A stretch of 64,000 nucleotides of DNA from Stenopsyche tienmushanensis (taxonomy: Eukaryota; Arthropoda; Insecta; Trichoptera; Stenopsychidae): positions 62,001 to 126,000 of the forward strand of contig WACJ01000187.1 of the NCBI GenBank assembly GCA_008973525.1, written 5' to 3'. Both the position numbers and the translations under genes were made by a program. Of the stretch, positions 46,430-59,690 are shown one piece after another. The notes beneath the pieces were generated by a model. It had not been told where the DNA came from and did not search any database. It saw only the letters and a program-made list of their open reading frames with translations. How positions within the stretch are numbered: the stretch's first letter is position 1; every line of letters starts with the position of its first letter.

Positions 46430-47215
46430 TACACTTAAACCTTTTTTTGTGCGGTTAATGCGTTCCGCACAAAAAAAAAACCATGACTTACATAGAAAAA
46501 GTGAAGATGCGTTCCATGGATTTTAAAAACCGCATAACTTTGAAACAGCTATATAAAATATATCCAAAATCGCACAAAAAAAGTTAATAAGGCAATTAAA
46601 AAACAGCATTTTTGATACAAACTATCATTGCTGTATAATAATTTTCGTTCACATTCACAAAATGGCGACTGTTTACATTTTTTTAAATAGTTAAAAAATA
46701 AATTTTGACACAAATCTGGTAGAAATAATAGAGGGTTTATATAGGAAAGGTTCGTACCCAATTTGAAGTTAATTCGAACTTGAGATATGATGTCATCCGT
46801 GTTGAAAAATATAGTTTCGAGAAAAACGCGTTAAAAGATTTCATTATGGTAGGACCAGCCAAGTTGCTGCGTCACTAAAATAGTTATAACTCCGTAAGCA
46901 GTTGGAATTTTGGTAATTCCTTTGGATTTGTAAAAGGTTAAAACATTGGAAAAATGCAAAAAAAAAGTTTTTTTTTCAAAAATACAAGCCATAATAAAGG
47001 GCGTGGTCGTATATTCAGCAATAGCAGATGCAATATGATTTACACAGTCCCAAATTATAATTTCTTCCCAAATTTCGGTTAGTGTTGATGATTTATTTCC
47101 TATTTTATCGAAAATATCGATACGTATTCTTTATGAAATAAAAAACTGCTTTAAAAAAACCGCATAACTTCAAAATCGCACAAAAAAAAGTCGCACAAAA
47201 AAAGGTTTGAGTGTA
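46430..47215. mobile_element. Long-TIR non-autonomous element, pogo-like
   Basis: Left end TACACTTAAACCTTTTTTTG then TGCGG; right end CGCACAAAAAAAGG then TTTGAGTGTA. These are inverted repeats flanked by TA. Near both ends the phrases ccgcataac and tcgcacaaaaaaag are repeated, giving a palindromic subterminal structure. The CAAACCT-x-TTTTTGTGCG theme resembles pogo/Tigger ends. The interior shows no transposase. A similar end (tacacttaggtctgttttta then tgcg) occurs at 58,752. Confidence 0.7.
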
Positions 47216-47217
47216 TA

Positions 47218-50200
47218 TCAGCCTGATGCAAAAGCTTCGACTGTCTATTATCACTTACTACATTACATAAGCAGAATGGCGAAAAATTATCTATATTTTC
47301 AAATATATTTGTATCTATCATTTGCCACATATCAAAACGAGACAAAGAAAAATATGACCATCTTTTCAGAATGATAAGATATTTACAATCCAAAAACATC
47401 TTAAAAACAAAGCAACTGTTCTTTATTAAAGGGGAAGTCCATCAATAATTTAAGTCATGAAAAGGCAAGGACTTACTCATTTAACGCAACAGTAGTTTTC
47501 GTATTTACCAAAACTGGATTTAATGGATGATTAAATTTAGAATGTTTTTAAGGACAATACCAATATGAAAAATTTACAAGCGAATCTTTATAGAATTAGC
47601 AATTAATTCAAATAATAAGCTCAGATTCAATTAATGAAAGAATTAAATGATTTAAAATTGACAATGTTACGACAATTTAAAATTAGCAATACTTGACTTG
47701 GAAAACCCTTTAAAAGAAACTAAGAAACCATATCAACAAGCATTGCGTTGAATGTAACACGCACGAGGCGTTTTTGCATCGATTAGTGACAAATTTAATT
47801 AGGGTTGTTTTTAAGCATTCACCATTTTCAAACTGGTTTTAACTGAGACGGTTTAAAAGAACCGGATACTGGACAATATTTAATGAATACCCGATTACTT
47901 GGTCCCTCATTGAATATGCACATTTTCTTTATTTGCTCTAATAATGCCCAAAATATTTTGCAATATAAATTGAAGAGCAGTAATATTTATGAAAAAATTA
48001 TAAATTAATACCTATTAGTGAAAAAATACCTATTATTTTTAGTTTCAACTTCTCTCTTATACGGCTTTTCGCTTAACAGGCTAGCTTTTCCTTAAACCTA
48101 TCAACTGACTTTTAGACTGCCAATTATTATAATTATTTTTAAATTTCTAAACTAAACTAGTATACGAAATAAGGATACGCATAGCTATAAATTAACCGTA
48201 TGTATATTTAAGCCTCGCATTAAACAAAATACCAAGATATAAATACATGGAAGAAATATTTTAACTTTTAAAATTGGCATTTCAACAAATAGACGGCTTT
48301 GTAAATCAAAATATCGGGACTCAAAATAAATTATCATCATTTTTGATATTTATAAAAAAATATATCATTTTGCTATATATAGTGAGTGGCAGCGAATGAT
48401 GTTAATTTTCTGCTCCCACAAACAATGTGTTAAGGTAATTTTGTCATCCATATACACTCGTTACTTGATGGCCGGTCTCGATCCTCTAAAAAGATATAGT
48501 AATTATTGTAATTTATTAATAAGTTATCCGACTAGCTTTTAACAAACATTTATAAAAACTAGTGATTGCCAAAAATATCTATCCCCAGCAAAATCTACGT
48601 AGAGATTGCTTGTCCTATGTCGAACATAGCACGATAAGAAGAAAAACAAGCAGCCTTAAAGCTTCAGCATTTACAGATAATTAATATAATTGTAAAAGCC
48701 ATAGAAAATTTTAAACAAAGCAGGATAAGGTATTGAAGAAAAATTAATTAACCTATTGGGCATAACTTGAATGATTATCTGACGTTTCCTTCAGACTACT
48801 CTTCCGCTAATTCGTTGCATATTATGTGATTTCACAGATGAATTAAATGGCTAATATCTTCATTAATTGAATGCACGTTTCCTTTATTTTTGTAATAAAA
48901 AATTATACCAAACTTGAAATATAACATGAAGCATAAAGCTAAATTTTGATCAATGATCATATTTTCTTCTTAAATGAGAGTAAAAGAAGAAATCTTTATA
49001 AAATATCTTATGTACATTTTAATCACTAATTGCTTTCGTGAACATTTTTCCTAGCATATCGATTGAAGTTATTTAACTTCTTAAATGCATGCAACATTTA
49101 CTCGTTTTAATTTTTTTATTAGAAGATTGATTTAGAAGGCTTTTGCAAATCATTGCCATTTTCTACTTGAATTGTCCATCAAGCCAATTTCCTTTTTGGT
49201 GGAATTTGCTTCATTATAAGATATATGGTAATTGTGAACGTTCTCTTGGTCAACATCTTCGGTGGCATTGTTATAAATTCTCTAAAACATTTCTGAAATT
49301 CAATCAGTTTGGTCTCTTGTCATGATGAGGTTCATGCAATATATTCCAAATATCGATTGCATAGAGCCTATGTCGATTTTTGACATCCGCGAAAGGAGAA
49401 ACGCCTCCATTTTTTGTGTTGTCCACGTTCTTCAATGCAGAGTTACGAAACAAAGCAAAAAACTGTAACAATAATTGAACCACCGCTCTTGTAATTCATC
49501 CCCAGGTGTTGAACCTCTTACATTCGCATTTTATTTATTTCATGCCGCGAAAACTTACAATAGCCAATTCAAGTCATTGTTAGCACGTTCTTTATATTTT
49601 TTGCAGCAACAATTACATCAATATGGCTCGGAACACCGCCAATCAATTTCTTTGGGTCATAATGATTTTTCGAAGCAAGTAATCGTACGGAGATCACTTT
49701 GTCGGGCTTTTTAATGAATGTCTGAAACCAGTAGATATTAACGGCTGTCACACTAATTAAAAATTTTCATAGCTACTCCAACAATTCAATCAGAAGGACC
49801 GTGTTAAATCAATAAAATCATACCACAATTGAAATCAAAAATCTCTTCCGAATAGATCTAGTTGAAAATCGATTTGGACGATTTCTCGATCTGAATGGAA
49901 AATGAATTCTATTCTTCGAGAATTAACCCTATTACTTTTTCAGCATCATTTATCAAAATAATACAAGCACAAAATTAAATAATTTAAAACTCTACGTTCC
50001 AAAAAATCTTGTAAAAGAAATACAATATGATTATAACATAAAATATGAGTAAAACTTAGAGAGATTTAATTCTTTAACTGGGTGTTTGGGAATCCTTAAT
50101 TGGAAACATAGCCCAATCTCTAAACTTATAAAAGACAGACTATATTAATACCAAACCCATTTTTTGCTTCCCTAAATGAAGCCAACGTTCCCAATAAAAT

Positions 50201-50703
50201 ACAGGATAAATTCTTAGATATAGATACGTGTAGCTCAAATGTGCAAAGTATTAGTAATAATGAAATGCTTACATGCTTATCTTCTGAATTTTACTTATTT
50301 AGCACCATATATAAAATGAATGTTCAATACTATATAAGATATGAGATAATTTTTGTCATTCAGATGCAAGTACAAGTATTACTTTATATAATAATGTCTA
50401 TAGACATGAGGAAGTGGATAAGAAAGCACTTTTTGATATTATCAATTGCGCAAAATTCTGGATTGCATTAAATATTTCAGCAATGATTGAATAGTATAAC
50501 AAAAATACATTAACCTGATTGAAAACATCTATAAAAATGTAAGATTACATTATGTTATTTTCAATAAATAACAATGAGATCGAATCAAGATTGATACTGG
50601 GATGTTTTGCCTTGAGTAGAGCAATATTTCTCATGAAGAAAATGTCAGATCAATACTTCTTAGTCTTAGCTTTAAAACACACCCTTTAAAAGTCACCTCC
50701 GAG
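47218..50703. other. AT-rich intergenic DNA, no supported feature
   Basis: The longest gene-free, element-free stretch. A minus-strand frame at 49,569-49,751 reads YWFQTFIKKPDKVISVRLLA and then KNHYDPKKLIGGVPSHIDVI. It looks protein-like but is not recognised. The rest has no supported feature. Confidence 0.35.
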
Positions 50704-51400
50704 CTATCTAAAAGTCAGGTCGTGCGTTCCCGTGAACCTGTTTTTGCGATGTAACATGGTGCAATGGATCGCTATTAAAATTTGCGTTAAACTTGGAAAG
50801 TCCACCACCGAAACGTTTCTATTGGACCAGCAGGGCTTTGGGAGAGATTGCTTGTCTATATCACAAGTTCTCCGATGGCACAAATTGTTTAAGAAGGAAC
50901 GAGAAGATAGCCGCCGACGAACCCTGCAATGGAAATCTATCGACTGCCTGAATAGACGAAAATTTGACGCGTATAGGTGTTTATTTGAACTCTGACCGAC
51001 GGTTGAGCCTTCAATGGATAGCAAAAACTCTAAATATAACAAAAGTAACGGTTTATCGCATTGTAACCAAAGATTTGGACACAAAGACGAATGGAAACTT
51101 CATCACGACAACGCACCAAGCCACAATCCCTTCGTTGTCAATGATTTCCTGACTTGGACCCGCTCCCAAGTTGGTTCCTCAGGCCTCCCTTTTTTTCCTT
51201 GCTTAAAAGGAGTCCTGACTGGGAAACTATTAGGACACGATTGAAACCATTCAACCTCATGTTACATCGGCTCTAAAGAACATCTCGGAGAAGACCATCC
51301 AGGATGCCTTCCAGGCCCGGCAACATCGCTTCCAGAAATATATCAACGCAGAAGGATGCTATTTCAAAGATTTTTGACAAATTTTACAAATATGTTCAAT
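50704..51400 (+). mobile_element. Mariner-like transposase relic (family D)
   Basis: From ATG near 50,756 the plus strand reads VQWIAIKICVKLGKSTTETF, then GFGRDCLSISQVLRWHKLFK, then EDSRRRTLQW. This is the N-terminal helix-turn-helix region of a mariner transposase (IKFCVKLGK ... FRWHK-x-F). Frames then shift: SLQWIAKTLNITKVTVYRIV, and KLHHDNAPSHNPFVVNDFL with the catalytic HHDNAPSH. The end gives KEHLGEDHPGCL and similar in the wrong frame. The middle, including the first catalytic Asp, is deleted. No terminal repeats were identified. Confidence 0.85.
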
Positions 51401-53409
51401 ACGTGATATTTTATGAATTTGAACGCATTACTATTTGAACGTACCCTGTTTATATACAATCCATGGTTTTCGATTCAAATTTAAGGCTCTTTGTTTAAAA
51501 GTAAGGCCAAACATAAAAATTCATCCAAAAACCATGCAATTTGACATAAAAGAAAACGAAATGATCTAAATTACGTCTAACGAAATGACCATCATGTAAT
51601 TTCGTATGACGGCCTTGAATTACGCTTTTTTCTGAAGCCTCCATTTAGCTCGTCTGTAGCTAAAGGCATCGTATAATTTCTTTCAAGGCCGCAAAATCAT
51701 AGTGATTAGTGACCCGAACTTTCTTTAAATACATATTTAATGGGAATTAGATGGCAAATTATTAATTTTCGACGTATGCTCCTTTTTATGTGTTTGTATT
51801 ATTTTATTTTACTTTTATTAAGAGCAGAAAGAAAGTCGTCAGTTTTCTGCATCGTATCATTCGAATTGCTCTCGAATCTTCCAAAAGATCCAAAAGTGAT
51901 CTCATTTCATAAATTTTTGACGGTCTAGAAACTTTTGGACCGATTAATAAAGTCACTAATTAACTACTTGTCTTCTACCAGGGAAACATTACCAATGCAA
52001 CAATTACTATAGAAGAAAAAACTGCATTTCCATGCAAATTAGAGCGCAAGACAAATTCATAAGCCAGTCTCATCCATGGAACAAACTAAAATAACCCAAC
52101 ATTAATAATTCAGACTTGATTATAAGTATAATTTCAGACATCTATATGCATGATAAGTCTTTTATTTTATGTTAATGACAATAAGAAACATCTCTGTGCA
52201 ATTATTATTTTTTAGTGTTAACGATGATATATCAATATCAAACCCCAAGACTATAACATGCAATAGAACGCCCTGTAATCAGATATACCGATTCCAACTC
52301 TTAGAATCAAAGTTATCCTTCGTATCTGATTATTAAATCAAGATAAAAAGATCAATGAAAACGTTTATTATCAATAATTGAATCTTCAGAAGTCTAAAAA
52401 TTCAGGAGCTACACAGTACTGATCTACCACATCATTCATATCTCCCGAATTTCACTCCTTCAAACTCTGTGGAGTAAAACATCAACAATTTAATAATATG
52501 ATAGTTCTTGGTATCCCTATATACAATGAAAGATTAAAGTTATATAAACTTTAAAGACATACGTTTAATTCCAAATAATATAGGGCATGATTATGTCATC
52601 TAAAATTGATACCATCGCTGTCAGCAACAATTCCGTCATCGAAAACGAAAGTAAAATTTGGAAATCGATCAATCTCTATTACGAGCATAGAAATTAACAT
52701 ATTATCCCATCGATGGATGGAATTATAGTAATTGATAATTGAGAATTATTACACAAAATTCATCTTCGGGCAGAAAATTGGATGAATATGATTTTCTCGT
52801 CGATCACTAAACGGTACTGTCGTATATCAAAAATGTAACAAACAAGTGTTACAAAATATGTTAGATTTATTATATGCATAAAAGCGAGGAGAAAACGTTG
52901 TTCATAATAACTGTTGATTCAAGATTACATCATTAATCTAGGAAGATTTTTACAGCATACGACGAAATTCTTAATAGCTTTAAAATCCTCAATATTCCTC
53001 GTGGAATCTTCCGTTGTTGCAATTGAATCCGATTTCACTTATTCTTTGTTAGTGAACTCTTTGTCAGATAACTTTTTCTTAAAGGCGTAGAACCATAACT
53101 AGGCAGATGCACTCCATTGGAACGCTTAGAATTAAAGTATCAACACTGAAATTTAAAAAAGTTACAATATTAATAAAATCAATGCTAATACTTTTTCTTT
53201 TCTCCTTATGCAATACAAGAACCAAAATTAAGCTCAAAAATAGAGCACTACAAATCAAAATTTTGAAGAAAACCTGATGTAATCGATGATTTTGGATAAA
53301 TGAAAGACAGAAAATTACAATACAAAATAAAGAACGTATTCATATAAGCCCAATGGTAAAACATTTGAATTCCAATTATACTAGAAGAATGCCCCCATAA
53401 AGATGAATG
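51401..53409. other. AT-rich intergenic DNA, no supported feature
   Basis: No recognised gene, RNA or element. Confidence 0.4.
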
Positions 53410-53411
53410 TA

Positions 53412-54009
53412 CGAGGCATATCCCGAAAATAAGTGTACTAATATTTTATATTTTTTTAGAAAAAGTCTATTATCTAAAATCTAAATACCAACTGTCTTAG
53501 GAACCATCTTGCGCACAGTTTTCGGTATCCCAGCGTTTCCACGAGAGTCTTGTGTAAGAGAGTTCTAGGAAAATTGTGGAAACATCGCCGAAATTTCATC
53601 CACTATCAAATCGCCGGTCTTCACGAACAGTTTCATCTATTTTTTGCACAAACTCATCAGTTAAAATGGAAGGTCTTCCACTTCTCTGTTTGTCAAGAAT
53701 ATTTGTTCTGTCCTCTACTTAACTCCCTGCACCACTTAAACATACTCGTTCTGTTATGAACACCTTCGCCATAAATCGCGCAACAAACTCGCGGGACCCT
53801 ATTGACCTGCTCGCACTTGGCGAGATTTCTTACCGACATCTTTCACACAACTGGACACTACAACGTGAATTTACCTACTACCGTGTTCCTGCTATGCTCG
53901 CTTTGTCAAGAGATCTCCATCTACCACTCAGTGTGGTCAACCCTTAAAAACAAAAAAAAAACTACAGCCCATTATTGTCACAGTACACTTACTTTCGGGA
54001 TATGCCTCG
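53412..54009 (-). mobile_element. Mariner-like element, internally deleted (copy A2)
   Basis: Ends CGAGGCATATCCCGAAAATA and CTTTCGGGATATGCCTCG are inverted, flanked by TA and nearly identical to those of 2,113-2,829. The subterminal acaataa...gggct block places it in the opposite orientation. On the minus strand it keeps the N-terminal transposase half that copy A1 lacks: CAIYGEGVHNRTSMFKWCRE, then QRSGRPSILTDEFVQKIDET and VREDRRFD. The remnant breaks off at the hinge (CAQDG, out of frame). Length is 598 bp; non-autonomous. Confidence 0.9.
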
Positions 54010-54066
54010 TAGCATAAATTTTATCACCAATTTGCATACATTCGAAATAATTTAAACCTGAATATT

Positions 54067-54507
54067 TTGATATTGTATCATTGGCTAAAACAAACAAATT
54101 CTATATCTAAAGGCTTACTGTGTTTTTTCGATAGCCTCTCGCATAGAACTATCACATATCATGCTAAATATCTGTACCATGAATTCCAAATGCAAAGTTC
54201 CCATAAAATAGCTATGAAAACCTTTGCAGCAGATTTTCAACATTACAGGAATTACGTTTTCTCGACTGTGATTAAATCTAGGTTTGGAAACAATGTAATA
54301 GACTCAAGTCTTGATTTCTGTCATAAAACCTCAAAAAAGTCTGTATTCACACTGAATTGGCTTTATATATTATTAGTAAGATATCTTATAATCGATCTTG
54401 CTCTAGATGAGTATTTTTTTAAAATCCTCACTCATAAATTCATTTGGCATGCAGTCCTTATAGTAGACATGCCAAATTTTAGGCTTGAAAGATTTTCCAT
54501 GGAATGA
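54067..54507 (+). CDS. Unidentified 146-codon open frame
   Basis: An uninterrupted frame starting MILYHWLKQTNSISKGLLCF about 60 bp beyond the mariner copy. No signal peptide, no recognised domain; one moderately hydrophobic stretch (LNWLYILLVRYLIIDLAL). Base composition equals the AT-rich surroundings and no splice context is evident. A frame this long is uncommon but not impossible by chance in this much sequence. I would not treat it as a gene without expression data. Confidence 0.15.
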   Translation: MILYHWLKQTNSISKGLLCFFDSLSHRTITYHAKYLYHEFQMQSSHKIAMKTFAADFQHYRNYVFSTVIKSRFGNNVIDSSLDFCHKTSKKSVFTLNWLYILLVRYLIIDLALDEYFFKILTHKFIWHAVLIVDMPNFRLERFSME

Positions 54508-54509
54508 AT

Positions 54510-55379
54510 TTGACTCCAAATCTAACCAACACTCGATAATATTTAAGTTGATAAATTAAACTCAAGTTAAACAACAAAAAAATGTATACAGCTCTATGAA
54601 ATTACTTCGAGTCTCAGACCGCAACATTATCAAAATATTCAATTTTTGAAAGTTACATATTCATCGCAATTGCTTTCATAATCACGGTCATCAATATAAA
54701 ACAAAGATTGCTGCGACCACAGGCAGAATTTCAATTTTGACTCTCAAATTTGTCTGAACTTATTTAATTCCTTCAATGAATTTTTGGTTTTTTACGTGTA
54801 GATTCTCACCGTTTTATCTGGGCGCCATCCGATTACCATAGATGCGTAATAAGCTTAAAGCTCCAAACTTTCTCTCTCGATATGGTTGTTAGTGATAAAA
54901 AGAAGCTGAGAGCAATTTTGAAATTTTGATAGCCACAAATACTGAACACCTACTTTAATGTAATATTTGAGTAGGTATCTTTCAATAAAAAACAAATCAA
55001 TCAAAGCATCGATGGAACTTTCCAATGCACTTCTTTGTTTTCATTTTTGAACCATCAATGCCATCGATACTTTGGATACATACGATGATTTTCAACATTG
55101 ACTGCATGAGAATTGAATTTGATACTAAATACAAGATAAATATAATCAACCTTCAATTTACACAGTTTCAATGGTATACGACAGTTAAAATGCAATTTAA
55201 TGAGTTTTTAAGATTTACGCGAGTCACGTTTATATATTTTTATATTTAAATGCTTATAGTTTAATAAATGTATTCTCTAAAAGTCTAATTTAAAATTAAA
55301 TTATTTTAGATATTTACATATTTTGGGTAAACATAAGTTATGTTGTAAGTAACAATGGGACAGACGCGTCCGTTGGAAC
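54510..55379. other. AT-rich intergenic DNA, no supported feature
   Basis: No recognised feature. Confidence 0.4.
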
Positions 55380-55640
55380 AAGATCTGCGAAGCTGTATAC
55401 TTCTTTAATATCATGCGAAAAAGAAAGCGACAGAGAATAAGAAGAACATATGCGAAATTTATGGTAATGCCAACGGTATAAAAAATATTTGATGATTCGA
55501 GTTTGGAAGATGAGCTTTGAAGTGGATCAGGCGAATGATGCAGCCCTGAAGTCTGAAATCCAAGACAATCCCATGCTGCACCATCTGATTTTCGCCTATT
55601 TCGTCTATGAAACATATTTTAAGATATCAGAATTTCAGTT
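55380..55640 (+). mobile_element. Mariner transposase N-terminal fragment
   Basis: Plus-strand frames give FDDSSLEDEL-stop-SG and AALKSEIQDNPML. This matches the mariner linker FSLEDEPRSGRP-x-EVD-x-x-ALK-x-x-IE-x-DP that follows the first helix-turn-helix. Upstream, YFFNIMRKRKRQ...YAKFMVMPT retains a faint helix-turn-helix. No terminal repeats seen. Confidence 0.5.
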
Positions 55641-56604
55641 CTACAGAAGGATTGAAAACCGCCTTTTTAGAATATTTTTAATCAAAACATGCTGGATTTT
55701 AAGAGAAGAGCATAGGTGACTTCAAAGAAAGATATTATCATTTGATAAATCGCCTAAAAAGTTCGGATATTTAGAAATGGTAATTTTCGATCGCATTCAT
55801 GATTACTTCAAGTCCATCCTTATTTATGTCCATACTTTAAGATACTGAGAATGTAACATTATTTTCAAAGCAGTTTAATTCATTATTGAATGTTATGAAA
55901 TGGAAGAAATATTATTTTCTACATATAGTAATTTATAGTTATACTTTATAATAAAACCACCTAACAACGCCACCAAAAATTACCAAATGCTTTTCATAGG
56001 AATATAAAAATGAATCTCTATCAATCTCAGAATTCATAATCTATAGATTTAAATTTGCCAATTTTTTTGCCCAACATAATATATAATTATTTTTTGTTGC
56101 ATTGCAATTTAGGCTTTATAAAATGGCAATTTGCCGTTCCCTGCTTTACATCATACTACGTGATATACCACAATTTAACTGTTCACGTACAGAATTTTGT
56201 CATTAGGTCATTATTTTTAACAAAAAACAGATACATCTTTAGTGTTTTTCGCCCACAAATAGTTCACACGCCCACAATATTCCAAAAGTCATAAATTTTA
56301 ACGTGTCTTTGTGAAAGATCTTTATTAAAAATCGTGAGTAATTTTTATTGCGGATATCATGCCATATTTAAAAATAACGTACGTCCGTCAAATATTTTTA
56401 TAAATCGATAATAATGAATGATTATTTATTGCATTCACATTTTTACTGTAATTATTAACTCCTATGGGAATACTATCTAAGGGTCTTCGATATGACCTTT
56501 GACTTAGCTTTTATTTCGAGATGACCTTCTTCTTCCTTCAGGTCTTATTTCAGGACACGATTGCTCCACCTTTCGATGATGTTGATATATTTAACTTTTT
56601 AAAA
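55641..56604. other. AT-rich intergenic DNA, no supported feature
   Basis: No recognised feature. Confidence 0.4.
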
Positions 56605-57052
56605 AATGAACAAATTTAAAATCGATGAAGACGTTGGTGCCATAATCGCTTTACACAGACTACTTTCTGTCAACTCCCATCAGCGTAAGACAATCTTCAA
56701 TTCGAGGCAGATTCTATTGTAAATAAGCCCTGTTGATAGCATACAAGACCACGTCATTTTTTTACATAAACAACACACAAGAAATCGATTCATTTGCTCC
56801 TGCTTTAGAAGGAAATGATAATTGGACAAAGACTGGCCATGAACAGGATGCAATTAGTCGATAAATTTGGGCTAACGATCTATACAATCGTGCGATGTAT
56901 GCAGGGAAGCTCTCCGTTTCTGTCTAACGAACTGCACTACGTTCTCTCTCTGTCCCTGTCTGTCTCCGAGCTCAATGTACAAGAGTGCTCTTTCTGAATA
57001 GTGGAGGGGGAGGGGTCGCAGGCCCTGGGATAATACTCCTTTAGGGGTTAAA
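56605..57052 (+). repeat. Dispersed repeat family T, copy 3
   Basis: Plus-strand partner of 14,928-15,460: aaatcgatgaagacgttggt, then tcagcgtaagacaatcttca, tgttgatagcatacaagacc, tcgataaatttgggctaacg, tctccgagctcaatgtacaa and ccctgggata...tcctttaggggttaa at 57,029-57,052. It lacks the roughly 105-bp internal segment of the 15 kb copy. Neither copy has a protein-coding frame of note. Confidence 0.8.
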
Positions 57053-58749
57053 CGCATCTCATTTGATCACTGAAATTCCCCTCCGAATGACCAAATCAAC
57101 CATTTTATCAATCACTACGGTTTTTAGCCTAATTAATAAGGGCCAGAAAATCAAAAATGTTTTTGTCTCAAATTATTAGCAAATATACTTGCTAATTTTT
57201 CATAATATTTAAGTATTTTGTCGCCAAAAACAGTACAGTCATGGACGTCTCGAAAACTCTAGTTTTTTATGCAAAGTTGCGGTCAACGTAGCTTACAATC
57301 GTCATTTGTAATGAGAAGTCAGTTTATATCACATAAATAGTATTTTAATTGTATGCTAATGTATTCATCATTCATAATGGAAGATTAATCCGCGCCATTT
57401 GCTTGATCCATTAAAAATGTTATTAAGAATGGCATCTGTAGGAAATCTACAGCATTCTCACACATATTTCATAATTCTTCGACATCGTCATTATTTAAGG
57501 AAAAAATGCAGCACATACCATATCCACTGTGGTATTTCATTTAAAAAAAACGAAAGCTCCTCAAACAATGTACGCGCAATTTGTTGCTCTTATTGCAAAA
57601 GTAGACATTTTGCCTGGTGTCATTTCACATTCACTTTCTACGAAAAGCCGTATTGTGAACCTTTCCGAGATCATTGAAATTCTCAACAAAGAAAAGTGAT
57701 CGTGTCTTTCTATCCAAATTTAATTCCAGTTATAATTTGAATCTGTCTTCTTTTTATGATATTTTCTATTACCACCGTGCCCATCTAAGAGTCCATTAAA
57801 CAAAAAACTCTCTTGAACATATGATGAAATGATCATGAACCACATTAAGAAATCAAATTCTAGTAGTGATAAATCATCGACGTCCTTTCATAATAAAAAT
57901 TAGCAGCCTTTGATATTTTTGCTCATCTGGGTGTGGCTCAATACATTTGAATTTCGCTACGCATTCTCTTTTCAGAATTAAAATGTTTAATTCATGAGAC
58001 ACTTCAACGAGATCACTTCAACGAAGTATACATAGAAAAAAAGAGAAAATTGCTTCTCAATTACATGACAACAACAATATCAAATTTTTGGACTTTTCAA
58101 TCAAATCAAATATACAAACCCTTCGACATCTCATTATGCAGAACTGATAATCAAGAATTCATCTATTATCAGTTCTGTGAGTGTTTATATTTTGTTTACA
58201 TGCCAAGTCTTCACCATTTAATGTGAATCTGCAGCGTGTATTTATAAATATAAAATATTCCGAGTGTTGTCTTAGAAACAACTCTAGCCTGGGACCATAA
58301 ATTATGAAACAGAAGAGTACAAAAAAGGATGCAAATCATTGAAATGCTCCATAAAAATGTGTAGCCCAATTTAAACCCCTCCCAAAAAGGCTGTCAGCAA
58401 AGCAAAAAAATCATCTATTAACTAATCAAATGCTAAAAAAAAAAATAACCAAGATTTTTTAGTGATGGTTATAATTTCGACTCCGGACTGTTAAGTGTTA
58501 ATATAACTTTTTAATACAACAGTATATGACATCAAATCAGAAAATCCTCTATCGTGCTTTGAATATATTAGAAAATAGATAGCTGATGTTCTCAATGATG
58601 ATAATATAATAGAGATTGTCTGATAAAGTTGTAATGATTCAGGAATTATACTAACTGAAACCTCAAATTAGATTCTAAACAGGAATTCAAACAAACAAAT
58701 AAAACACCAGATCTTTTTCCCACACAAAGACCTCAATAAAAGACAAACA
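57053..58749. other. Intergenic DNA with one Cys/His-rich open frame
   Basis: A 92-codon plus frame (57,399-57,677) contains KKCSTYHIHCG and ICCSYCKSRHFAWCHF. The Cys spacing is suggestive of a small metal-binding finger, for example the tail of a transposase, but no family is recognised. The rest is AT-rich and featureless. Confidence 0.3.
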
Positions 58750-58885
58750 ATATACACTTAGGTCTGTTTTTATGCGATAGATACGTACCACGGGGAGTCG
58801 CATAAAAAACGCATAAAAAAAGACTTGAACTTAAAAACCGCATAACTTCAAATCAATGTGATAGATTGTACCAAAAATCACATGA
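58750..58885 (+). mobile_element. Truncated pogo-like element end
   Basis: tatacacttaggtctgtttt then tatgcg, followed by gcataaaaaacgcataaaaa and ccgcataacttcaaatc, parallels the left end of the element at 46,430-47,215. No matching right end found. Confidence 0.5.
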
Positions 58886-58924
58886 AAAAGACTTCATTTT
58901 TCTCGATTGCTGTTGCTGTTTCTT

Positions 58925-59042
58925 GATTAATGTTTTCTGCAAATAATTCCACAAAAATATCTTATTCAAGTATAAATAAATGTTTTTCTTGTATTTGCGG
59001 TAATGGCATCGCGGACCCCAGTTTAAGAGCCGCTGCTCTAGA
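58925..59042 (+). repeat. hAT-type element end, copy 2
   Basis: Matches 9,855-9,965 and ends gcggaccccagtttaagagc then cgctgctctagag, the reverse of a common hAT terminus (CAGCGGCTCTTAAACTGGGG). ctctagag could be one side of an 8-bp target duplication; the other side was not found. Confidence 0.55.
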
Positions 59043-59690
59043 GCACACCTTGTTAAAACTTGAGTTGTGTGCATTCATAAATATATAAAACTATGTTGAT
59101 GACATGCTATTTTGCTATTTGTCATAAACTTGATTGAATTTTAATTTAAAAAAATAATGATTTTAAGCAAACAATTTGAATGAGTTATCAAAAACTACAA
59201 ATCGACATTAGATTTATTTTTTTAAACATAATTTTTGATCGCTCTGTGTATTGGGTGTGTGCTCAATTTAAAAAAATAGTTTCAATATCTCTTCATGAGA
59301 CAAGTATCTCTTCATAACACAAGCAAAAAACGTGAAAAAATATATTCATAAAAAATGTTTCCCATACGTAAGCATCAGCTGACATAGAACATATTTATAA
59401 GCTTCTCGTACATAATGTATTCATATTTATATTCGCCATAGTTAGATGACAATAGTGGTTTTAAAAAATATACTACATGATAGAAATTGTCTACCTTATA
59501 AAGCTTAAGTTTTAAGATTCTATGTTGCTTAGTATTTGTTTGGCAGCCATTAATAGTAAACCTTCGTAGTGAATTTGTGAACATGGAAACAATTGGTTGT
59601 CGTAATGTGTAAACCATGTTTTTGTATGCAAGTAAAATCGAAGGAATGAGGGAAATGGGAAGAGGTTATTTAAGAATATGAACATCAAAC
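59043..59690. other. 3' flank of the PRORP gene
   Basis: Downstream of the stop codon on the minus strand. AATAAA-type signals are common in this AT-rich sequence, so no specific poly-A site is proposed. Confidence 0.4.
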
